A stretch of DNA of 64,000 nucleotides from Streptomyces sp. P9-A2 (GCF_036634175.1 NZ_JAZIFX010000001.1:2418001-2482000); one strand, 5' to 3'; shown: positions 7,733-16,638, counted from the first letter of the stretch. The notes: generated from the sequence alone by a model not told the origin. Program-made: numbers and translations.

Positions 7733-10700
7733 TCACTTCTTCGATCCGGCTCGCTTGGCGCGGCGCACGTCGGTCAGACCCGCGTCGACCCGGTCGGACA
7801 CGTAGGCCCGCAGGACGGTGCCGTCCTCCACCACCAGGTAGAGCGGCCCTGACGGCAGGCCACCGGACGCACCACCGGAGGACGCCCCGGAGGTGACCGG
7901 GACAACCCCGGCGGGCACCGCCGATGCGCCCAGCCGTGCGGCGGCCGACTCGATGGACGGCCCGGCGGCGACCATCCCGGCGACCAGCCCGGCCCCCAGG
8001 TCCTTGCCCGCCTCCGCACCCTTACGGGACGGGCTGCGGGCGTCGATACCCTTCTTCGAGCGGATCGCCTTGACCGCGGCGGCGCCCAGCTTGGCCATGG
8101 CCGCCTTGACTTCCTTCTCCTGCGCGATGAGACCGGCCAGGAAGCCCTTGGCGGCGTCCTTCCCGGCATCGTGCATAGAGTCGGCGATGCTGCGGCCGTA
8201 GGACGTGGCGACCCTGGTCCCGGACACGTACACCGAGTCGAGCTGCTTGATCTGCGCCTTGCTGGCCCGGCTGAGCATGTCGATCAGGGGGCCCCCGGGG
8301 CCCTGCTCCACCAGCTGGCCGATCAGGTTCTGACTCAGCCCCTTCTTGGCCAGACCTGAGATCTGGGCCTGGAAGGCCTTCAGGTCCGCCTGCCGGGTCT
8401 TCATGGAAGCCAGCAGGCCGTTGAAGTCGGTGATCTCGCCCACCTGCGACATCCCCAGGTAGTCGGCGGCCGACTTGCGCTGATCGTCGGCGGTCTGCCG
8501 GGCGGCGGCGATCCGCTTGCCCAGGCCGTCGCGCAGCGTCGCCATGGTCTGCAGCCGCTTGGACGCGATGGTCACCGAGGCGATGAAGCCCTTGCTGCCG
8601 ATCCCGGCCGCCTTCATGTCCTTCGTCAGTTCCTTGGACGCCTTGGCGATGGCGGCCGCAGACCCGGTGAGGGACTTAGTGAAAGCGGTCAGGTCGCCGG
8701 GGATTTCCTTGCGCGCCTTGGCCCTGGTGGCCGCGGTGCCCTTGGCGAACCCTCGCGCACCGATGCCCTCCCACATCCTCAGCGAGTCGCGGTGGTTGTA
8801 GACCTCGGCGCTTCCGCTGCCGAACTTGACCAGCTCGGGGCCCTGCTCGCCCACCCATGCGACCTCACCCGGCCTCGGTTTGCCGCCGTCGGCGTAGCCC
8901 TTGGCCGCGAAGCCGTACCGGTGCGTGAACATCGAGTCGCGGTAGGAGCGGGCCCGGGCGCCGACCACCACACCGTCGCCGCCCCTGCTCTCGACGTTGA
9001 CGCCGTTGATGGTGCCGGCGGTGTGCCCGACGCCCGCGTTGGTGATGCCGATCTGGTACGGGGAGCGCTTGTTCAGCACCCAGCCGCCGGGCGCGGTCGC
9101 CCCAGAGAACGCCCCGGTTGCCCACCGGCGGTGCGGGGACTGGCCCCGGATGACGGACTCGATGGCACTGACGAAGCCGCTGCAGTCCCAGCTGGGGTTG
9201 CCGTTGCCGCCCCACTGGTACCGCTTGCCCGCCTGGGTGCGCGCCCAGGCAAGGGCGCCCTTGAAGCCCTTCCCGCCGATGCCGGCCTTCTCCATCTCCT
9301 TGTCGGCGTCGCCCGAGTAGCTGACGATGCTGCTGATCATCTTCTTCGGGATGCCGGTCACCATGTCCCGGTACACCGACGCCGAACCGGAGATCTTGTT
9401 GATCAGGGGCTTCACCACCGAGTTCAGACCGGCCACAGCGGAGGACTTGATGCCGTCCTTCAGCCAGTCGAACCCACTCTTCGCCAGGTCGACGCCCTTG
9501 GACGCGGCGTTCTTCACCCAGCCGAAGATGCCGCCCTTGGCGAACCCCTCGCCCTGGAACGGGCGCAGGCTCTGGCCGCGCATGGCGGCCTGGTTGACCG
9601 CGAGCAGGCGGGCCCGCTCATACGGGTCGCGCATCGCCTCGGACACGGCCACACCCTCGCCGCGCCGCATCGGCACGAGCTGGTCGTCGCCGTCGCGGTA
9701 CGAGGACATCCCGGGCAGCACACCGCCGCGGGCGAAGCCGGTGATCGGGTCGAGGGTGGGGGCGCCGAACTTCCCGGCAACCGCGTTCCAGACCTTCACG
9801 ACTCCGTTGTTGTAGACGGTGTCGATCACGAACTTCACCGGCGCCTTGGCGATGCCCTTGACCTTGTCCCAGGCCGCTTTGATGCCGCCGCGGGCGACGT
9901 CGAAGGCGCCGGCCACGGACTTGGTCGCCGTCTTCAGCCGGTCGAAGACGGGCTTGATGCCGGAGTTGTAGACGGTCGAGATGACCGACTTGATGGAGTT
10001 GAACGCGGGCTTCACGCCGTTGTTGTAGAGCCACTTGAAGACCGCTCCGACCGCCCGGATCCCGGTCATCAGGTAGCCGAAGTACAGCTTCACGCCCGTC
10101 CACCACAACTTCGCCCCGGCGACGATCCACCCGAAGACCGGCTTGACCCCGTTGGTCCAGAGCCATTTGAAGACGGCTCCGATGGCGCGCACGCCGGTCA
10201 TCAGGGCGCTGAAGTACAGCTTCACGCCCGTCCACCACAACTTCGCCCCGGCGACGATCCACCCGAACACGGGCTTGATCGCGGCCGACCACAGCCACTT
10301 GAAGATCGCGCCCATCACCTTGACGTACAGGTAGACCGGCGTGAACACGATCGTGATCAGGACCGTGGCCAGGATCTTCGCGGCCGTGGCGATCGCCGAG
10401 AAGACCGGCGACAGGACACCCCACAGCCAGGACGCCCACTGGCCCAGCGTGCGCACGCCGGTCATGAAGCCGTCGACCATGGGCTTGATGCCGTTGGTCC
10501 ACAGCCACATGGCGCCGGCCTTGATGGCCTCCCAGACGCCCAGCACGATGTTGCGGAACGTCTCGCTGCGCTTCCAGGCGACGACCAGGGCGACACCCAG
10601 GGCGACCAGCGCGATGGCGATCAACGTGAAGGGGTTCAGTGCCATGACCGCGTTCAGCATGGCCTGCGCGGCGGCGAACCCGGAGGTGACCGCGGTACCG

Positions 10701-12091
10701 ACCAGGATCGCCGCCCGGTAGACGCTGAAGACGGCCGTCACGAAGCCGGTAGCGATGGCCTGCGCGTTCAGCGCCAGGGTGACGCCACCGATCAGGACAG
10801 CGAGCGGGGCCAGCCAGATGCCCCACTCCTTGAACCAGCGGATCGTGCCACCCACCATCTCACCGAGCGTCCTGATCACCGGCACGACGTAGGTGTCGAC
10901 GAACCCGGCGAAGTCCTTCACCTTCGGCAGGACGTCGGAGTGCAGGAAGCGGCCGAAGTCCATCAGCTTCGGCAGGACGTGCGTGCCCAGGGCGTCCCCG
11001 ATCACCATGAGGCCCTTGCGCTTGAACGTCTCGAACTGCGTGCCGACGTCGCTGCGCAGACTGTCGCCGGCCTTCTTCGCCGCTCCCGAGAAGTTGCCGA
11101 TCTTCTTGGACGCGGTATCGACATTCAGGGAGAAGAGCGACGACCCGAGGTCCTCGCCCGGCCCGCCGAACAGGTCCTGGACCGCGCGGGCCTTGGTCGT
11201 CTCGTCGGGCACCATCCGCAGCGCGTCGAGGATCTGGTCGAGCGCCTTGCGGGCGCCGGGCCCGCCGTCGGCGATCGCCTTCATCACGCCGCTGCCACCC
11301 AGGCCGATGGACGACAGAGCGTCCTTCACCGCCTGGTCGCCGCCGGTGATGCGCAGGTACAACTCCTTGAAGGAGTCGCCGATCTTGTCGGTGTCCCAGG
11401 CGCCCGCGTCGAGGCCCTGTGACATCAGCCCGAGCGCGTCCTTGGTGTCCAGGCCGAAGTTCTTCATGAACGGGCTGTACTCGTTGAACGTCTCGGCCAG
11501 GTCCTCGGCCTTCACCCCGAGGTTCTGGAAGCCGTAGGTCATCGCGTCGACGGCCTCGGTGCCGCTCTTGGCGAAGCCGGAGTTCACCATGGACGCGGCC
11601 GCCTTGGTGGCCATGGTGATGTCCTGGTCGAACAGCTTCGCCAGGTCGGTGACCGAGGTGGCGATCTTCCCGATCTCCTTGGTCGACGCAGAGGAGTCGA
11701 CCAGGCCGGTGCCCAGGACCAGCTTGACGGCCTCGGCGCCCTCTTCAATGGTCTCCGTGACTGAGCTGGACCAGAGCTTGCCCGCGACCTCGCCGGCCTT
11801 CTTGGCGTCCTGGGCGGAGATGTCCAGCTGGCCCTTGATGGTGGCGGCGGCCTTGCCCTTGGCCAGGGACGTCTCCAGCCCCTTGACCATCAGCGCCCCG
11901 GCCGCCACGCCCACGGCCACGGCTCCGGCCGCCACCGCCGCCTTCATCCCGCTCATCATCGACTCGCCGCCCTGCTCACCGGCGCGGGCGGCGGACTGGC
12001 GGACGGGCTCTTCCAGGTCCCGGCGCAGGTCGCGCCGGAACTGGGACATCGACGGCAGGACGTCCAGCCACACGGATGCAGCGCGGGGCAT
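7733..12091 (-). CDS. Tape measure protein with embedded NlpC/P60 peptidase
   Basis: 1,452 residues; it sets tail length and is ejected with the DNA. N-terminal helices and a TP901-type core (DAMTYGFQNLGVKAEDLAE) are followed by hydrophobic segments near 430-500 and 560-590. A Trp-rich array at about 600-690 repeats every 44 residues (FKWLW, KPVFGWIVAGAKLWWTGVK). An NlpC/P60 domain spans about 945-1060: YQWGGNGNPSWDCSGFV with catalytic Cys970, then GVGHTAG with the likely His. The C-terminus has more helices and ends in a Ser/Gly linker and a short beta tail. A wall-peptide hydrolase inside a tape measure is known in Gram-positive phages and would open peptidoglycan at injection. Confidence 0.92.
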   Translation of the reverse strand: MPRAASVWLDVLPSMSQFRRDLRRDLEEPVRQSAARAGEQGGESMMSGMKAAVAAGAVAVGVAAGALMVKGLETSLAKGKAAATIKGQLDISAQDAKKAGEVAGKLWSSSVTETIEEGAEAVKLVLGTGLVDSSASTKEIGKIATSVTDLAKLFDQDITMATKAAASMVNSGFAKSGTEAVDAMTYGFQNLGVKAEDLAETFNEYSPFMKNFGLDTKDALGLMSQGLDAGAWDTDKIGDSFKELYLRITGGDQAVKDALSSIGLGGSGVMKAIADGGPGARKALDQILDALRMVPDETTKARAVQDLFGGPGEDLGSSLFSLNVDTASKKIGNFSGAAKKAGDSLRSDVGTQFETFKRKGLMVIGDALGTHVLPKLMDFGRFLHSDVLPKVKDFAGFVDTYVVPVIRTLGEMVGGTIRWFKEWGIWLAPLAVLIGGVTLALNAQAIATGFVTAVFSVYRAAILVGTAVTSGFAAAQAMLNAVMALNPFTLIAIALVALGVALVVAWKRSETFRNIVLGVWEAIKAGAMWLWTNGIKPMVDGFMTGVRTLGQWASWLWGVLSPVFSAIATAAKILATVLITIVFTPVYLYVKVMGAIFKWLWSAAIKPVFGWIVAGAKLWWTGVKLYFSALMTGVRAIGAVFKWLWTNGVKPVFGWIVAGAKLWWTGVKLYFGYLMTGIRAVGAVFKWLYNNGVKPAFNSIKSVISTVYNSGIKPVFDRLKTATKSVAGAFDVARGGIKAAWDKVKGIAKAPVKFVIDTVYNNGVVKVWNAVAGKFGAPTLDPITGFARGGVLPGMSSYRDGDDQLVPMRRGEGVAVSEAMRDPYERARLLAVNQAAMRGQSLRPFQGEGFAKGGIFGWVKNAASKGVDLAKSGFDWLKDGIKSSAVAGLNSVVKPLINKISGSASVYRDMVTGIPKKMISSIVSYSGDADKEMEKAGIGGKGFKGALAWARTQAGKRYQWGGNGNPSWDCSGFVSAIESVIRGQSPHRRWATGAFSGATAPGGWVLNKRSPYQIGITNAGVGHTAGTINGVNVESRGGDGVVVGARARSYRDSMFTHRYGFAAKGYADGGKPRPGEVAWVGEQGPELVKFGSGSAEVYNHRDSLRMWEGIGARGFAKGTAATRAKARKEIPGDLTAFTKSLTGSAAAIAKASKELTKDMKAAGIGSKGFIASVTIASKRLQTMATLRDGLGKRIAAARQTADDQRKSAADYLGMSQVGEITDFNGLLASMKTRQADLKAFQAQISGLAKKGLSQNLIGQLVEQGPGGPLIDMLSRASKAQIKQLDSVYVSGTRVATSYGRSIADSMHDAGKDAAKGFLAGLIAQEKEVKAAMAKLGAAAVKAIRSKKGIDARSPSRKGAEAGKDLGAGLVAGMVAAGPSIESAAARLGASAVPAGVVPVTSGASSGGASGGLPSGPLYLVVEDGTVLRAYVSDRVDAGLTDVRRAKRAGSKK

Positions 12092-12097
12092 GGTCGA

Positions 12098-12547
12098 TCA
12101 CCCCTTCTCTGCGTACTGCGGTGTCGCCAGGGCGACGATCCGCATGTATCCGGTACGGGCCTCTGCGGCTTCGCGCTGCTTGGCCTTGGCCTGCTGTTTC
12201 TCGCTGGGCTGGTTGGGCCGCCACACCGGATCCGGGTACGGCCGCGGGGCCGCCTTCTCATCCCGGTTGGCGTTGCCGAAGTCGGTACGGAACCGGGCTT
12301 GCAGGTCCAGCAGTTCGGCCAGCATGAATTCCAGGTGCTGCCAGTGGTGGCCGACCGTCCGGCGGGACATCGCACCGTCCGGCGGCAGCCCTTCCACCAG
12401 GACCCGCAGGTGCCGCAGCGTGATGCGGTCCTGGAAGAACGCCCGCAGCGGGCCGCCCTCGCCGTACTGCGGGTACTGGTGGCACAGGTCAGCCTCGACG
12501 GCCTCGGGATGGGGTCCGAGGACGTCTAGGACCGTGTAGGGCGGCCC
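12098..12547 (-). CDS. Tail assembly chaperone, frameshifted extension (gpGT-like)
   Basis: This frame follows the first chaperone gene in the -1 register. It is open from 12,601 down to 12,098, so it overlaps the end of the first gene by about 75 nt. Read through, it gives GPPYTVLDVLGPHPEAVEAD, LRAFFQDRITLRHLRVLVEG, then LEFMLAELLDLQAR. There is no ATG; the first GTG is at 12,397, well inside the conserved part. This is the standard G/GT layout before a tape measure gene. The coordinate 12,547 marks the approximate shift region. No canonical X-XXY-YYZ heptamer is obvious; GGGCCGC near 12,541-12,547 is only a partial match. Confidence 0.7.
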   Translation of the reverse strand, partial: GPPYTVLDVLGPHPEAVEADLCHQYPQYGEGGPLRAFFQDRITLRHLRVLVEGLPPDGAMSRRTVGHHWQHLEFMLAELLDLQARFRTDFGNANRDEKAAPRPYPDPVWRPNQPSEKQQAKAKQREAAEARTGYMRIVALATPQYAEKG

Positions 12548-12852
12548 TTCTTCAGGGCTCCCTTCATGTCCTCCATTGCGGCCATGCGGATGAAGTTGAC
12601 GTCAGCGGCTACGCCGCCGGCCTCGACGTACTTGGCGTACTGCTCCTCGCCCAGCATCGCCTCAGCGATCTCCTCGTCCGACTCCGCGTCGTCGACCGCC
12701 TTGGTCCACGCCGACGGGGCGAACATCGGGTGCGGCATGGTGAACGTCGCGCCACCCGGGCCCTCGAACTCGATCTCCTCGCCGCCGACCGCCTCGGCGT
12801 ACTGGGCGCGGACCGTGGACAGGACGTAGCGCTTCTTGTTCGGCTTGCTCAT
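12526..12852 (-). CDS. Tail assembly chaperone (gpG-like)
   Basis: 108 residues from the ATG at 12,850-12,852. It starts MSKPNKKRYVLSTVRAQYAE and has an acidic helical centre (AWTKAVDDAESDEEIAEAML, then GEEQYAKYVEAGGVAADVNF) and a basic end (ALKKGRPTRS). Length, acidity and place between the major tail protein and the tape measure fit the short tail chaperone. It should bind the tape measure during tail polymerisation, together with the frameshift product. Confidence 0.8.
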   Translation of the reverse strand: MSKPNKKRYVLSTVRAQYAEAVGGEEIEFEGPGGATFTMPHPMFAPSAWTKAVDDAESDEEIAEAMLGEEQYAKYVEAGGVAADVNFIRMAAMEDMKGALKKGRPTRS

Positions 12853-12897
12853 GGTCGTCTCTCGCTTCTGGGTGGCCGCTGGGTGAGCGGGTGAAGG

Positions 12898-12938
12898 CAC
12901 AGCGGCGGCAGGGCTCACCCGGGGCCGCCGCCGCTGTG
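12898..12938 (-). terminator. Strong hairpin after the major tail protein gene
   Basis: CACAGCGGCGGC and GCCGCCGCTGTG pair perfectly over 12 bp around a 17-nt loop, in the 104-nt gap between the major tail gene and the chaperone genes. Partial terminators here would leave major tail mRNA in excess over chaperone mRNA. Confidence 0.55.
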
Positions 12939-12956
12939 CCGGTTTGCGGGGAGCCG

Positions 12957-13616
12957 TCACGGCGTCTCGGGCTCCGCCAGGTCGCGCCAGCCCGGACCGT
13001 CGATCCAGGCGACGGAGTCCGTGCCTGCGGCGTCGTCGACATACGCCTGGTACGTCACCCCGCGGGCGATCTCCGCCGTGCGCGTCCACTGCTCGTCCTC
13101 GCGTCCCGTGCGCAGCGCGCTGGGGAAGTGGCGGACGATGTAGATCGCCTTACCGGTTTCCTTGTTGAGGTCCTCGGCGATGAACACCAGGCGCCGGTAC
13201 AGGGTGGGCGGCGTCTTCGGCCGCGACCAGGTCCAGGTCGCGGTGCCGAGGTCGGGCAGGGCGCCGGCGCCGGCCAGCGGCAGGTTCTCGTAGAGACTGA
13301 CCGCGGCCGCGTTGGTCTCCTGCGGCACCCACTGCGCGGTCTGGATGTCGGTCTCCACATCCGAGCGGGTCGGAGAGGAGGACTGCCCCGACTCCACGTC
13401 ACTGTTGGACAGGTCGCCGGAGAAGGTCACGCCGTCGGTGGTGGTGTAGCCGACCGGCACGTAGCCGGCGGGCAGGGTCTGCAGGATGCCGCCCTCGTCG
13501 AACGGCGCGGCCACCGCGGCCGCGGTCGTGTCGGCCGCGAAGATGGCGTAGCGGAGTGCCTTGCGGATCAGCGACTGGCGCAGTTCCGCGATGGTGGAAA
13601 AGTCAGCGGCCGGCAT
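12957..13616 (-). CDS. Major tail protein
   Basis: 219 residues from the ATG at 13,614-13,616 with a G-rich ribosome site (AAGGGGG). It begins MPAADFSTIAELRQSLIRKA. The body is beta-rich (VPVGYTTTDGVTFSGDLSN, TATWTWSRPKTPPTLYRRLV, AIYIVRHFP), as in siphophage tube proteins. It lies between the tail terminator and the chaperone genes and is bracketed by hairpins, as expected for a highly expressed structural gene. Confidence 0.8.
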   Translation of the reverse strand: MPAADFSTIAELRQSLIRKALRYAIFAADTTAAAVAAPFDEGGILQTLPAGYVPVGYTTTDGVTFSGDLSNSDVESGQSSSPTRSDVETDIQTAQWVPQETNAAAVSLYENLPLAGAGALPDLGTATWTWSRPKTPPTLYRRLVFIAEDLNKETGKAIYIVRHFPSALRTGREDEQWTRTAEIARGVTYQAYVDDAAGTDSVAWIDGPGWRDLAEPETP

Positions 13617-13638
13617 CGCGGCCCCCTTCCAAGACGAA

Positions 13639-13659
13639 GCCCCCACCGGAGGCGGGGGC
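13639..13659 (-). other. Hairpin in the leader of the major tail gene
   Basis: GCCCCC and GGGGGC pair across a 9-nt loop that can itself pair CC with GG. It lies 23 nt upstream of the major tail start, just after the tail terminator gene. It may be an attenuator, a processing site or a 5' stabiliser. Confidence 0.45.
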
Positions 13660-13675
13660 GGATGTTGGTTGCGCG

Positions 13676-14080
13676 TCAGGCGGGCGCCTGGGCGCGGCTG
13701 GTGAGCCGGTAGGTGGCGACCGCCCGGCGCAGGGCCGGGTTGCCGTAGGAGACCGGAGCGGGCCGCACGTCGGTGGACACCGAGTCGATGACCAGGCCCC
13801 CACTGGAGTGGCCGGCCAGCGCCAGCATGCTGGTGTGCGCCGTGCGGGCGAGATCCCACATGGCGGTGCGGTCCTTGCCGAAAGCGTCCACGTCGATCAG
13901 GGTCACGCCCGTGGTGCCGTCCTCGCCGCCCCCCGGGGTCACCTGCACCTGGACCAGGGGCAGCTTCTTTTCCAGGTCGGCGGGCAGTTCGTTGACGACC
14001 CGCACGCCCGCGTGCCGGGAGCGCAGCCACAGGGCGACCGCCTGCTCTACGTCGCCCCAGTCGTGCTCGGGCCAGCTCAT
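13676..14080 (-). CDS. Tail terminator / tail completion protein
   Basis: 134 residues. MSWPEHDWGDVEQAVALWLR, then RVVNELPADLEKKLPLVQVQ and VTLIDVDAFGKDRTAMWDLA form the alternating helix-strand pattern of gpU-like tail terminators, which cap the tail tube and join it to the head. It is the last gene of the connector group and directly precedes the major tail gene, the normal place. ATGA overlap with the gene upstream. Confidence 0.72.
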   Translation of the reverse strand: MSWPEHDWGDVEQAVALWLRSRHAGVRVVNELPADLEKKLPLVQVQVTPGGGEDGTTGVTLIDVDAFGKDRTAMWDLARTAHTSMLALAGHSSGGLVIDSVSTDVRPAPVSYGNPALRRAVATYRLTSRAQAPA

Positions 14081-14415
14081 GACCGGTTCGCCCGGTCGTG
14101 GAAGATGGTCTCGGGCTGCACGGCGGCCGCGCGACCCAGCACGCGGCGCCGGTCGGTGTTGCTGCTACCCCACTCATGGTCGGCGGCGTCCTGCCGGTCG
14201 GCGATCACCTTCGCGGTCGGCCGGCCCGAGGGGCGGATCTCCTCCGAGACACGGATCTCGGAGGCGAACCCGTCGTCGATCTCCGAGGACGCGATGGAGC
14301 GGGCCCGTGCGGCGATCTCCTCCGCCTTCGCCTTCAGCGCCGCCCGCACCTTGGGATGCCGCATGATCTCGGTCAGGCCGCGCTCATCGAACCGGATCCG
14401 GGGGGCTCTGCTCAT
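14077..14415 (-). CDS. HK97 gp10-like head-tail joining protein
   Basis: 112 residues. The N-terminal helices (ALKAKAEEIAARARSIASSE), a central basic strand region and a His-rich, Trp-containing end (ADHEWGSSNTDRRRVLGRAA) match the HK97 gp10 pattern, a small protein placed between the head stopper and the tail terminator. Stop and start overlaps on both sides show translational coupling. Confidence 0.7.
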   Translation of the reverse strand: MSRAPRIRFDERGLTEIMRHPKVRAALKAKAEEIAARARSIASSEIDDGFASEIRVSEEIRPSGRPTAKVIADRQDAADHEWGSSNTDRRRVLGRAAAVQPETIFHDRANRS

Positions 14416-14753
14416 CCCGTGAACTCCTTCAGCACAGCCGAGGTGTGGGTGAGGAACGGCGTCACGGCCCGGGACAGGCCCGGCTTGCCGTCGACCTCGT
14501 ACTTCTCGCCGTCCACCTCGATCAGGTCGGTGGCCTTCAGCCCCATGCGTTGGGGGCCGAAGAACTGCCAGCGGGACACGATGTGGTCACTCTCGCTGGT
14601 GAGGTACTCGGCGGAGTCCAGCGGCTGCACCGAACAACCGTGGACCTCCACCGGGTCCCCCTCGATCCAGGCGTCGTTACCGCGGTCGTCCTCGCCGTAG
14701 TGGCGCGGGATGTGCACCACCATCTGGTCCAGCAGCAGGGAGTCACCGAACAC
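14412..14753 (-). CDS. Head closure (stopper) protein
   Basis: 113 residues, mostly beta strand: MFGDSLLLDQMVVHIPRHYG, QFFGPQRMGLKATDLIEVDG, KYEVDGKPG. Size and the KATDLIEVDGEKYEVDG segment are typical of gp16/stopper proteins that seal the portal after packaging. It overlaps the adaptor gene upstream by 11 nt and the gp10-like gene downstream by 4 nt. Confidence 0.68.
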   Translation of the reverse strand: MFGDSLLLDQMVVHIPRHYGEDDRGNDAWIEGDPVEVHGCSVQPLDSAEYLTSESDHIVSRWQFFGPQRMGLKATDLIEVDGEKYEVDGKPGLSRAVTPFLTHTSAVLKEFTG

Positions 14754-15324
14754 CGGTCACCCCCGAGACGCGGCCCATCGGCCCGAAGCGGGCCCCGGGC
14801 CGGTAGCGCTGGAGCTTGTCCCTCTCGATCTGCGAGAGGGACACCGTGAACGATTCGGTGGCGAACGTCAGGGACCGCTGGCCCGTCGACTCCTGCCGCA
14901 GGTAGCGCGGGTTGACGATGGAGCGGGCCACCGCGTCCAGGACGATGCCCTTCACCGGGGCGGGCACGGTCTGATAGCCGTGCTGCCAGGTGACCCGGGC
15001 GCGGCGCGGGTAGCCCCGCAGTACGTGCCGGGACAGGGTCACCGTGCCGTCGTCCACCTCCCACTGGGAGGGCGTCAGAGCCTCGCCCGCCACGGTCACG
15101 GACTCCACGGCGAGCACCGGCCCGGCCGGCGTGATGACGCCGTCCTCGATGGGCAGGGACGCCGTGGAGACGCGCATGGTGAACGGGCAGCGGGCTTCGT
15201 CCCGCACCAGCCCCGACGCCACGTCCAGGGCCAGGGTCGCGGCCCCCTGGGGAGCGGCGCCGGGGTCGACCTGCAACCACGTCTCCAGCTCTGTGACGGT
15301 GGCGAGGGGCGGGAGCGGGGCCAC
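14743..15324 (-). CDS. Head-tail adaptor (gp6-like connector)
   Basis: 193 residues from a GTG at 15,322-15,324. It opens PLPPLATVTELETWLQVDPG and continues with a helical block (ATLALDVASGLVRDEARCPF) and an Arg/Tyr-rich core (RGYPRRARVTWQHGYQTVPA, PVKGIVLDAVARSIVNPRYL), the pattern of adaptor proteins that bind the portal. The order capsid, small protein, adaptor, stopper, gp10, terminator is the classic one. Confidence 0.72.
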   Translation of the reverse strand: MAPLPPLATVTELETWLQVDPGAAPQGAATLALDVASGLVRDEARCPFTMRVSTASLPIEDGVITPAGPVLAVESVTVAGEALTPSQWEVDDGTVTLSRHVLRGYPRRARVTWQHGYQTVPAPVKGIVLDAVARSIVNPRYLRQESTGQRSLTFATESFTVSLSQIERDKLQRYRPGARFGPMGRVSGVTGVR

Positions 15325-15327
15325 GGC

Positions 15328-15651
15328 TCACCCCTCCTTGACGGAGGATTCGCCCGTCTCGATGTTCCGCTCCACGGTCACCTCGGTCCCGTCCGGGCGG
15401 GCCGCGGTGTACGTCTCGGTGCGGTCCTTGCCCGTCCGCTTGGCCGTCGCCTTCTTCGGCAGGGGCACCACGGCGTTCACGGTGCCGTGCCCGGCCTTGG
15501 CGGCCGCCGCCTTGTCCGGGGTGGCGGAGCTGGCCCGCTCGTCCGGGTCGGTGGTGTCGGCCGGCCCGTCCCCGGGTGCGGTGGTCGACGGCTTGTCGAG
15601 GTGGTCGTCCAGACGGGTTTCGTCCGGCGTGCTGCTCTTGCTGGTGGCCAT
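15328..15651 (-). CDS. Small acidic/low-complexity head-region protein
   Basis: 107 residues. The first half is low complexity in Ser, Thr, Asp and Pro and probably disordered. The second half has short beta strands (TETYTAARPDGTEVTVERN). It sits between the major capsid and adaptor genes, where head decoration or small assembly proteins occur. No family recognised. Confidence 0.6.
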   Translation of the reverse strand: MATSKSSTPDETRLDDHLDKPSTTAPGDGPADTTDPDERASSATPDKAAAAKAGHGTVNAVVPLPKKATAKRTGKDRTETYTAARPDGTEVTVERNIETGESSVKEG

Positions 15652-15670
15652 GGGCCGTCTCCTCTCTAGG

Positions 15671-16618
15671 TCAGGCGTTCAGGACGCCGCGGATACGGGC
15701 ACCGGCCTTGCCGCCGAACACGCCCAGCCCGCAGTAGAACTCGATGCGGGTGCGGTAGGCGGGCTTCTCCTGGAGCTCGCCCAGGTCGTACACCTGGACA
15801 CCCCCGTTGGTCAGCCCGGTGACGGCCTGGTCGCCCTCGTCCTGCCCGTACTTGACGACGTAGATGGACGACGCCGTACCGGAGGCCGTCCCCTGGGTCT
15901 CGGTCTGCGGGAGGATCGCCGTGCCGGCCGCGGTCGCGCCCGGGTCCAGCAGCGGGATGCCGTTGTAGGTGGCGACCATCTTCTGGGTGAGGGCCTCGCG
16001 GACCATCTCCACGCCACCCAGGCGCCGCGCGGACGACTTGATGCGCGCGATGGCCGCACTGTTGGCGTAGATGGCTCCGTTGGAGCCGTTGACCCCGGGC
16101 ACCTGCGCGATGGCCGCGTCCAGGACGTCGAAGAAGTCGTGGCCGCCGGCGACCGGGCCCAGGCCGTTGGTCGCCGCGTCGAGGACCTGCGCCCCGGTGA
16201 GCCGCTTCTTCAGGCCGTCGAAGCTCTTGGCGTCCACGGCCACGTCGCCGTTGAAGAACGTGTCCTGGAACTTGTACGCGGCCGCCTTGACCTTCATCCG
16301 GGTCTGGGTCGCGCGCTGGTCGTTGAGGTTGCCGCGGGTGCGGACGATGAACCGGTCCACGTCGGCGTCGCCACCGAGGATCACCAGGGACTCGGACTTC
16401 TGGTTGAACGTACCGGTGGACTCGGTGTAGGCCTCGTTAACCGAACGGAACGCCACGCCCGGGAGGGTGGCCTCCTCGTTGTAGGCGTAGGCGTTGCCCT
16501 CGATCTGCATCAGCGGGATGCGGTCCAGGATGGACGACTCCTGCACGAACGTCTCGATGACGCCGCGCTGGAGCTGGGTCTGAGACAGCTTCGCCGCCTC
16601 GACAAGGGTTACGGCCAC
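15671..16618 (-). CDS. Major capsid protein, HK97-like fold expected
   Basis: 315 residues from a GTG preceded by AAAGGGG. Residues 1-60 form an N-arm with VEAAKLSQTQLQRGVIETFV. A spine-like helix follows (QTRMKVKAAAYKFQDTFFNG), then a loop with DAKSFDGLKKRLTGAQV. The A-domain end reads YVVKYGQDEGDQAVTGLTNG and YRTRIEFYCGLGVFGGKAGA, features of phage coat proteins annotated in HK97-like families. It lies directly after the scaffold gene. No protease domain is fused to it. Confidence 0.85.
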   Translation of the reverse strand: MAVTLVEAAKLSQTQLQRGVIETFVQESSILDRIPLMQIEGNAYAYNEEATLPGVAFRSVNEAYTESTGTFNQKSESLVILGGDADVDRFIVRTRGNLNDQRATQTRMKVKAAAYKFQDTFFNGDVAVDAKSFDGLKKRLTGAQVLDAATNGLGPVAGGHDFFDVLDAAIAQVPGVNGSNGAIYANSAAIARIKSSARRLGGVEMVREALTQKMVATYNGIPLLDPGATAAGTAILPQTETQGTASGTASSIYVVKYGQDEGDQAVTGLTNGGVQVYDLGELQEKPAYRTRIEFYCGLGVFGGKAGARIRGVLNA

Positions 16619-16638
16619 GGCGGGCCCCTTTCAGGTGA

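Noticed and set aside
8792..11422. Long + strand frame of about 876 codons opposite the tape measure gene
   Set aside because: High-GC codon bias opens the antisense frames. The translation is Asp/Gly/His/Arg-rich with no motif, while the minus-strand frame is a clear tape measure protein.
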